DNA of 64,000 nucleotides from Panorpa germanica (Eukaryota > Arthropoda > Insecta > Mecoptera > Panorpidae). A program made the translations under genes and the position numbers. The first letter of the stretch is position 1. Each line of letters starts with the position of its first letter. Where the stretch lies: positions 15,128,001-15,192,000 of the forward strand of contig OY783209.1 of the NCBI GenBank assembly GCA_963678705.1, written 5' to 3'. Shown here piece by piece: positions 57,217 to 64,000 of the stretch. The notes under the pieces are model-generated. The model searched no databases, was not told the DNA's origin, and saw nothing but the letters and a program-made list of their open reading frames with translations.

Positions 57217-58520
57217 TTATTTTCCTGCATTAGTTGTAACATCATTAACAGCAGACGCACTCGGTGGTATTCCTCTTGTCGGTAAAATGTAAACATTATA
57301 TTCTGAGTAGTTGTATTTTGGTGCAATCTGAGTTGTTTGACTGGTTTTTCCAAAACCGGTGGTTTCTAAATCAAAGAACGCAACTGCTGCTGCATTATTA
57401 ATCGCAATTGAACTTTTCAATCCCAATGTCTAATCCACTCTGCGACTGATATCAAAATGTAATTAAGTGTAGCATGATTCAAATCAGACCATTTTATAAT
57501 TTGATGATCAGCTTCTCTCCGTAATCTAGCAATGCTACTTGAATCATCATCTTCAATTAACACCCCAATTTTTACACATTCAGCTGTAAAGTCTTTATAC
57601 TGTCTTTATAACTGCGTACAAGCATCTCAACAGTCATGTCTGGCTCCATGGCCTTCGAACTCCCACTGAAATTTTCACGGCAGTCATGATCATTTTTATC
57701 ATGTCCTCTTTCACATCTCATGCATTGTTTATTTCTCGTACTATATGCAACAACGTAGAATGACCTAAAAAAAACAATTGTAATAATTTGAAATAATTAA
57801 ATTTTTTCAAATTTTTAATCTTAAATATTTATTACCAGTTAAACTATTATACGTTCTTCCTGCTCCCTTTTTTTGCCACCCAGCATCTATACTCAATATT
57901 AACACTACTGTATCCTCCTTTGAAATAACTTTAGGTGATTTTGAACTATATTTTAAGGACAAGAATTGCTATGTTAGTAATAATATAAGTCATTTCTTAG
58001 TTTATAATAATGTTAATGAATCGTAATACCTTTGATGAGCTATAGGAAAACTTATTTCTATTGTCATGCAATTTCGGCAACTTATTCGAGCAATGTTTTC
58101 AATAGCCATCCCTACGCAAATCAAATCGATTCATATAGGTTTAGAAGAGTATGGTCAACTGTTGGAATATTAGGGCAAAATAAAATATTGTTTAAATGAG
58201 TTATTCTAATCCCACAGGTTAGAGTTGTTAGAAAATAATAGTCATAATTAAAGAATAGAAAACAAAATAAATTGAATATTACTATCTTCTTTTTATAGAA
58301 ATATTTACCCATAGCAATTTCTCCATTAATAACAGATTTACCAGTGGTGGTTTATTGTGATGTTTTAATCTCGGACATTTTTTTACATCTTCTTTTTTTA
58401 CAAATCGCAAATACAGGGCATCAGTACACAAATCATACCACATATCATTGGCTATTTTGTTCATGTCAATAATTTGTCGGCCTTCAACAATTGATCCTAA
58501 AATGCGCTAAAATGTTAAAC
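57217..58520 (-). pseudogene. Mutator-like transposase-domain gene with a DnaQ-type exonuclease segment
   Basis: Minus strand from about 58510: SIVEGRQIIDMNKIANDMWY, then ENIARISCRNCMTIEIS, ISKEDTVVLILSIDAGWQKK and GAGRTYNSLTG, an apparent intron (GTAATA...TTTTTAG, about 57765-57836), HSTLLHIVYSTRNKQCMRCE, HDCRENFSGSSKAMEPDMTV, KIGVLIEDDDSSSIARLRRE and KWSDLNH. This is the order of the Mutator-like domain proteins common in arthropod genomes. It is followed at 57426-57220 by AVAFFDLETTGFGKTSQTTQ and ILPTRGIPPSASAVNDVT, the first motif of a DEDD exonuclease (DLETTG). Frame breaks exist, and the exonuclease motifs beyond the first are not seen, so it is partial. Confidence 0.65.
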
Positions 58521-58643
58521 TGCATTGTGAGGTTTTATGAAAGATTCAATGCGTATGTTTGATGATTGTCAAAGTACCAAACATCCGACTACTTCTAAAA
58601 AATTTGTAAACAGTTTACATGTATAAATGGATAATATAAAATA
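58521..58643. other. Short unassigned spacer
   Basis: AT-rich spacer between the Mutator-like gene and the 3' end of Helitron 2. Confidence 0.5.
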
Positions 58644-60240
58644 CTAGCTGACCCGGCAAACGTTGTTTTGCCATATACGTTATTTCAAGGAAATATTTTT
58701 ATAGGATATATTTTCTTTTAAGAAATATTTTTAAAAATAGCTAACACTATAAGTGTGTGGGGATGGCATTATAATTCAAATAGGAATGAAGCGTTGTAGA
58801 CAATTAAAGTATACTTTATTTAAGTTAATGAATTATTCTTTATTAAAGTAACAAATATATATTAAATTACAATTATTGATAGCTATCTATAGATCGAAAA
58901 TAATTCATACTTCTACTACTAATTATTGCAATTAAAAAATAAACAAAATTAATCTCTCAACGCAATGGAGTGCACAATGTTTTTGGTCTGTCAGTCTTTA
59001 GCGAATACAAACCAACTGGATGGTTTGCCCACGCGAGAACATGCCACATATAGTTGTTTGTGGGGAAAGCATGGTGTACCCAAATGTAAGCCACAAACAG
59101 ACATCGATTAGCGGATATTGGGGAGCGTCATATGAACGGTGGGTATTAGCAATGAACTGAAGATTATTATCTCTTCTTCGAATCACGATTTGTCGCGTAG
59201 CTGTACGGTCGCCAACCATGATTCCAGCAACGTTGTCAACAACAGGTGCGTTGAATCTACGTTTATGCTCTCCAGCTGGTGTTCTATCAGGATTGATTAC
59301 AATAGCGTGATTGTCACATTGTAGCTTGGGCATGTGTGATTTGAAGAATTTTAACAATTCATTGTGCTCATTTAACAGGGCGTCTAGCTCGCCAACGATG
59401 CGCATGGCAAAAGGTGAATTGAGGTTATTGTAATCGCAACGTGCATTCACGCGATAAGCGAGTGCGCGTTCGGAGTTCTCGCCCCCCATAAAGTAAATTT
59501 GTAAAAATGTATGAGATTCGTTTGGCATTGGCAGCAATGCGCCTACTTTGTGATAAACTTGGCCTTTGATTTTGATCGTGGAATTAATTTGTTGACCGTT
59601 TGCAGCAATATTTTGAACAATTTCTGTTGCTCCGAACGATGTCATTTGGAAACATGAATTGAATGTACAAATTGACTTTAGGAACAGGCTAGAATCTGGA
59701 TCTATACCGATAAGTAAGCCGTTCAATGGTTTAGGTGGTGTTTTAATTTCCGTTAGTTGCACTTTTCCTGATGAGCAACACATTCCGACTGGCTCATTTT
59801 TAAATTTAAGCGCAAGACATTCCTTGTCCAAAGTATCAATGAGCATCATATTCAACATCAGGCTCATACTGGAATGCTAATCGAAGGAACGAATCTGATG
59901 TGAATGCTCGAAGTACTTGTTGGCGTTGTTTGTCAATTGTTCTACGTCTGTTGACTACGAATCTGCGCGCTTCTCTTCGTTCTAATTGTCTTTGTTGATT
60001 TTGTTCATCTCGTGACTCTTCCGATTGTGATTCACGTAACTGCGCCATTCTCACACGAAAATCTTCATTGTCTTGTTGGTTTTGTTCGCCTGATCTTTGT
60101 GCTCTTCTATCTTGCACGTCTCTTGATTTGTTTGTTCGACGACTCAAATTGGACTCTTTACGTCTTCCTGTCATCGTTGACTGTACATAGAACATATAAA
60201 TGAATCAATTTGAAATGCTTATTGTTGACAAAAAAGTAAC
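58644..60240 (-). mobile_element. Helitron 2, internally deleted
   Basis: The 3' end on the minus strand is a hairpin GGCAAAACAACGTTTGCC (complement of 58655-58672), GGGTCAGCTAG, then T, as in Helitron 1. Coding sequence runs from the N-terminus at 60174 to the helicase end at about 58990. The 5' TC terminus was not located; the right boundary is approximate. Confidence 0.8.
58985..60174 (-). pseudogene. Helitron Rep N-terminus joined to helicase C-terminus
   Basis: Start MTGRRKESNLSRRTNKSRD (60174), a Gln/Arg-rich leader, then a frameshift near 59850 into LDKECLALKFKNEPVGMCCS, SGKVQLTEIKTPPKPLN, FQMTSFGATEI, IKGQVYHKVGALLPMPNESH, FLQIYFMGG, NPDRTPAGEHKRRFNAP and THRSYDAPQYPLI. About 59100 it jumps to CGLHLGTPCFPHKQLYVACS and RVGKPSSWFVFAKD, the last residues of the helicase. 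The Rep catalytic HUH/YY block and nearly all the helicase are deleted. Confidence 0.85.
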
Positions 60241-60436
60241 TTAATATTGTATTCGTTATGGTTGTGTATTTAGAAGACATTAATAAATTTTTAAGTTATA
60301 AATAATCAAATTTATAATTAAAAAATAACAAATTAAAAAAAAGCAAATACTGTTTTGTTAATTGTCAAAATGTGATTTTTTTTATTTTTAAATTATTAAT
60401 TATCTATTTACTTTCAATTGTAAAAATTTATAAACG
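60241..60436. other. Unassigned AT-rich sequence
   Basis: Between Helitron 2 and the BEL/Pao coding region. Neither the Helitron 5' end nor a BEL/Pao 3' LTR is recognisable here. Confidence 0.45.
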
Positions 60437-63379
60437 TCAGCTAGATTGCATCAGCTGCGGACATTGCGTGCATGTATCCATTGGCCAATACGGACATCGA
60501 CGACTCGAGTCACTTCGTCTTTGCCTGAGTAGATCTTGACTATCCTTCCTAATGACCATTGTAACGGTGGTACCACCACACTCCCAATGCCTATAGAATT
60601 GTCCAGTGTTCCATTTATGACGTACATTTAAACCATTTATTCTTTGTGCCATCGATCCCAAAAGTCACGTTTCATCTGAGTGACATATTCCCAATTATAA
60701 AGCCTGTTGATCGGGACTTCGCGGTGATCTACTTCTGCTAGACTCATAATTGATTTGCCAATCAGGAAATGACCAGGAGTAATAGGAAGAGGATCATTAG
60801 GATCACAAGATAAGTAGGAGATGGGTCTAGAATTTAAAATTGCTTCGATTCTAGTAAGGAATGTCTGAAATTCTATAGTTTTGCACAGTTTTTCACCTAC
60901 CACGCGTCGCATATAATGTTTCATGGATTTTACGCCCGCCTCCCATAATCCTCCAAATTGTGGGCCAGAGTGATAATTACGTGCATGTTCTTCTTGTATT
61001 ATTGAGTTAGTCACGTGATGCTTTTTTGGCAATAGTATAGGGTGTCTTTGAGATGCTGGAATATTCGCGTGCCTTAAGCGACCGCCAACGCGTAGTAATC
61101 CATCCCCGTCAACAATAGGAGATAAGGATTTGATCGGACTATCTTGGTAAATTTCTTTATTACTTTTGAGTCGATGAAGTTCTTCAGAAAAGTCAGACAT
61201 TTGGACCAGTTTTATGATACGCGAAGTAGCGTCAGTGAATTTAATGACCTTTAGAGGTCCCTTATGATGATTATCACCTTTAAGTTGGAATCCGTTAGCA
61301 AATATGAAGTTCTTCAGAAAAGGAAGACATTTAGACCAGTTTTATGATACGCAAAGTAGCGTCAGCCAGTTCAATGACATTTAGAGGTCTTTTATGATGA
61401 TTTTCACCCTTAAATATCCGTAAGAAAATATTTTTCTCAGTCTAGCCATATTTGAAAAACGTGTCATGAATTCAATAGGGCTTGAAGTTACGAAACAAGA
61501 CGGTTTGCGCATTTCCGGAATCTTCTTGAAATAAGATCCGCAGGATTATCTTCGGATCTAACATGCCGCCAATCTTGCGCATTTGTTTTGGATTATATCT
61601 CCGCGATCCTGTTTCCAACGAATATTTGAAGTAGGTAGGGTGGAGTGTTTATCCAGTGAAGTACTCTCGTAGAATCAGACCAAAGGATGGTAAGATGTTT
61701 TTTTATATATAGGACCCTTTGACCAGTATCATATAATTCTGATAACAAAAGCGCTCAGCATAATTCTAGTCTAGGTAAAGATATAGTTTTCAACGGGGCT
61801 ACTCTAGACTTTAAACATATGCACGCACCGTAGGCCTTAGTACTGGCATCACAGAATCCATGTATTTCATTCTCAACGGAGTCTGTCGCCACACTTAGTC
61901 TTTCGAATTGCACTGTATTCAGCAAATGTAGTTCTTTACAATACGTTTGCCACTCAGTATAAGTCGTTAAGGGAACTGATTCGTCCCACGAAACCTTATC
62001 GTCCCATAATTGCTGCATGATGAGTTTGGCTTTCACGATTATGGGACACAACAGCCCTAATGGATCAAAAATTTTGGCAATATTCGACAAAATGGTTCTT
62101 TTCGTGACCTTCGGTGATACGTTCGGATCACTTATATTATATTCAATGACGTCGTTAGATGCGTCCCATTGTAATCCCAACGTCTATATGGTATTGTCAT
62201 CGATGGATAATTTTTGTTTCACATCTTCAGATGGAAGGCCTTCTAACCATTTTGGTTCATTCGATGCCCATTGTCGCATTCTTAATCCCCCAAGAGGAAG
62301 CAGTTTACGTAGTTGTTCGCTAATTTCAAGAGCCCTTTCAATCGTATCAGATCCTTCTAAGCAATCGTCGACGTACATTTTTTGAAGAAGGGCTGTCTGA
62401 TTTGTGAAGGGCGGCTAATGGGAATTTATGACCTTCGTCTCGGGCTAGTTGATGGAGGCCTCATATGGCCAGGAAGGCAGCTGGAGTCAGTCCGAATATA
62501 AGCACTTTGAATTCGTAAATTTTATTACTCCACCATGGTCAATCCAGGGTATACGTAGATATTTTCGATCTTCTGGACGAATAACAAATTGCAGATACAC
62601 TTTTTCAATATCGCCAGTGAGGACATATTTATATGTGCGAAAGCGAATGAGAGATGTAAATAAACTATCCTGTAACATGGAACCGGTCATTAACTACTCG
62701 TTTAGAGATATTCCAGAGTTACTCTTGGCCGAGCCGTCGTATACAATTCGCCTTTTAGTAGTGATGCTGGTTTCTTTAATTACTGCATGATATGGTAAAA
62801 AAACGTCATTGGAGTCAACTGACTCCTTAACTTCGTTCATATATCCACGATCGATGTATTCTTGAATACAGGCTGCATATTGTTTCTCGGTCATCACTCG
62901 TGGGTCGCATGCAATATCTTCAGCAGATGCGAGTACGCTTGAAGATACCTCCTCTATTTCTGAGATTCTTTCTGGTTCAAATCAAATGTTTGTAGCCTTA
63001 CACGAGAGTGTGGAATTTTCTTGAGTATTTTCTTTGAGCATAACGTTTCCTCCAATATTCCGAACTAATAATGTGATTTGTAGACTTACATTATGGATTC
63101 GCGAAAATATTCGCTTGTAAATAGCGTTTACTCGATAAAATTTATAAATAATTTCTTCAACGGCGTCGTCATGCTCCACGGCTGCATCGATATTCCGCAA
63201 TTCATCATGAATATTTTTGAGTCCGGCTATAGCTGCTTCAACCTTTTCTACGCACACTTTCGCGAAATCTGCATCGACGTACTCGCTACCATCGTCTAGT
63301 AACTTTGAAAATCGTGTAATTTTCAATTGTATTTGATTGCGTTAAGTACTCTTAATCGTTTCTTGATTTCTTCAGCCAT
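60437..63379 (-). pseudogene. BEL/Pao gag-pol remnant
   Basis: From 63379: MAEEIKKRLRVLNAIKYN, a shift, then KITRFSKLLDDGSEY and VEAAIAGLKNIHDELRNID (gag N-terminus). RT: YAACIQEYIDRGYMNEVK, FLPYHAVIKETS, RRIVYDGSAKSNSGISLNE, TGDIEKVYLQFVIRPEDRKY, MYVDDCLEGSDTIERALEIS (YVDD catalytic motif). Then VTKRTILSNIAKIFDPLGLL and GFCDASTKAYGACICLKS (RNase H start), VDGDGLLRVGGRLRHANIPA and HPILLPKKH (integrase zinc region), GLWEAGVKSMKHYMRRVVGE, EAILNSRPISYLS, ITPGHFLIG, and a C-terminal PPLQWSLGRIVKIYSGKDEV in a shifted frame. The catalytic core of integrase is deleted. Confidence 0.85.
61174..61412. repeat. 130-bp tandem duplication inside BEL/Pao pol
   Basis: ATGAAGTTCTTCAGAAAAG at 61174 recurs at 61304, followed by the parallel strings GACCAGTTTTATGATACGC, AGTAGCGTCAG and TTATGATGATT in both units. 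Lies between RNase H and integrase. Confidence 0.85.
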
Positions 63380-63487
63380 GATGGATGGCTAATGGATTGA
63401 GCTAATTGTTGCTTTTATATGCTACTAGGCTTGAGCCACACGGCTTCACACTCCAAGCTTTCTTGAATGATAAAAAATTCGAAGATT

Positions 63488-63660
63488 TGTGTTCTTCATG
63501 CACAATGAACGAATGGCATTTATGCACTACACAATCTGTTGCACAATAATACGTTCGATTAGAGTACGATGGCTTGTGTTCTGGATGCACTATGAAACTA
63601 ATGGCATTTATGCACTACACAAGCTGGCACAATCGAACGATTTATTTAATACTTTTCTTA
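63488..63660. repeat. 87-bp tandem repeat in the BEL/Pao leader
   Basis: TGTGTTCT...ATGCAC(A/T)ATGAA...AATGGCATTTATGCACTACA is present at 63488 and again at 63575, between the primer binding site and gag. Confidence 0.8.
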
Positions 63661-63665
63661 CTCAC

Positions 63666-63683
63666 ATCCGGCTCGAAGGACCA
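63666..63683 (-). promoter_or_regulatory. Primer binding site, tRNA-Tyr type
   Basis: The plus strand ATCCGGCTCGAAGGACCA equals, as I recall it, the 3' end of insect tRNA-Tyr including CCA, so the minus-strand transcript is complementary to that tRNA. It directly abuts the LTR edge (TGTTAAG on the plus strand). Confidence 0.75.
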
Positions 63684-64000
63684 TGTTAAGTTTTATAAAA
63701 AACCTTTGGTTTTCTATAAGGGACGTCGCGTAAGAAGTTAATCGAGCGCGAAATTTATTATGTATTTTAATTATATATATTTTATTCTATAAATCGCTAT
63801 CGCTAATTCTATATAATCGGGTGTAAGGGATTTATTTGTGAATAAAATAACGGATGTAAGCTGTTACCATATATTTAAACTTTTAAAGTACGAACTTATA
63901 ATTACAACTATTATCTTAGAACTATATCTTAACACTAAAACTAACAAAAAATTTAACTTTAAACCAATGTACAATGTACAATGGAAGAGGACAACAATAT
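63684..64000 (-). mobile_element. BEL/Pao 5' LTR, partial
   Basis: Plus-strand edge TGTTAAG (minus-strand end CTTAACA) next to the primer binding site; AT-rich; runs off the window. No second copy seen inside the window. Confidence 0.65.

Larger units (their letters stand above)
60437..64000 (-). mobile_element. BEL/Pao retrotransposon, incomplete
   Basis: Minus strand: LTR (63684 to beyond 64000), primer binding site, repeated leader, gag start at 63379, pol down to 60437. A left-hand LTR is not seen. Protease and much of gag are missing between about 62980 and 62900, and RNase H to integrase is compressed. Class assigned from the RT and integrase motifs. Confidence 0.85.

Noticed and set aside
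1..64000. CRISPR array, operon or prokaryotic island
   Set aside because: No spaced direct repeats; genes are spliced and the elements are eukaryotic retrotransposons and DNA transposons.

Overview
This is an AT-rich arthropod, almost certainly insect, nuclear window. The only host gene I can support is a multi-exon calpain on the + strand (coding exons between 414 and 20165), closest in layout to insect Calpain A. I could not place the insect order from the sequence alone. Everything from about 20.9 kb to the right edge, and the large calpain introns, is transposable-element sequence, mostly decayed and often nested.

Region 1 (1-20.3 kb), calpain. Nineteen coding exons with phase-consistent GT/AG borders give a protein of about 820 residues: a short hydrophobic N-terminal region, the papain-like core (Cys153, His309, Asn337), the C2-like domain, a linker and a C-terminal penta-EF-hand domain. 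Two in-frame pieces look optional: a 39-nt linker mini-exon and a 141-nt glycine-rich/hydrophobic exon placed between EF-hands 1 and 2. Its introns hold two copies of a tRNA-derived SINE, copies or fragments of a MITE family, mariner remnants, a Jockey fragment, a terminally complete but internally deleted Helitron, and a broken gene of the GCDTTSA / PIN-FEN-like nuclease family bracketed by an inverted repeat.

Region 2 (20.9-44 kb), LINE stack. A 5'-truncated RNase-H-bearing LINE; a Jockey copy on the - strand split by a nearly complete RNase-H LINE (23710-29448, 12-bp target duplication); a Jockey copy on the + strand (30663-35363, 13-bp target duplication); an R1-clade element (about 35.4-41.2 kb) with two nonsense codons in its RT frame; a MITE with 17-bp terminal inverted repeats; and an isolated R1-like ORF1.

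Region 3 (44.3-56.5 kb). An (AT)n tract abutting a putative Ty3/gypsy LTR, decayed gypsy pol with a Jockey fragment inside it, more Jockey 3' ends, an L1/Tx1-like reverse transcriptase, and a Jockey copy that has lost its endonuclease.

Region 4 (57.2-64 kb), all on the - strand. A Mutator-like transposase-domain gene followed by a DnaQ-type exonuclease segment, a second Helitron in which the Rep N-terminus is joined to the helicase C-terminus, and a BEL/Pao retrotransposon with a tRNA-Tyr-type primer binding site and part of its LTR at the right edge.

Only the calpain looks functional. The others record successive insertions; two of them (the LINE and Jockey with target duplications) can be ordered in time.
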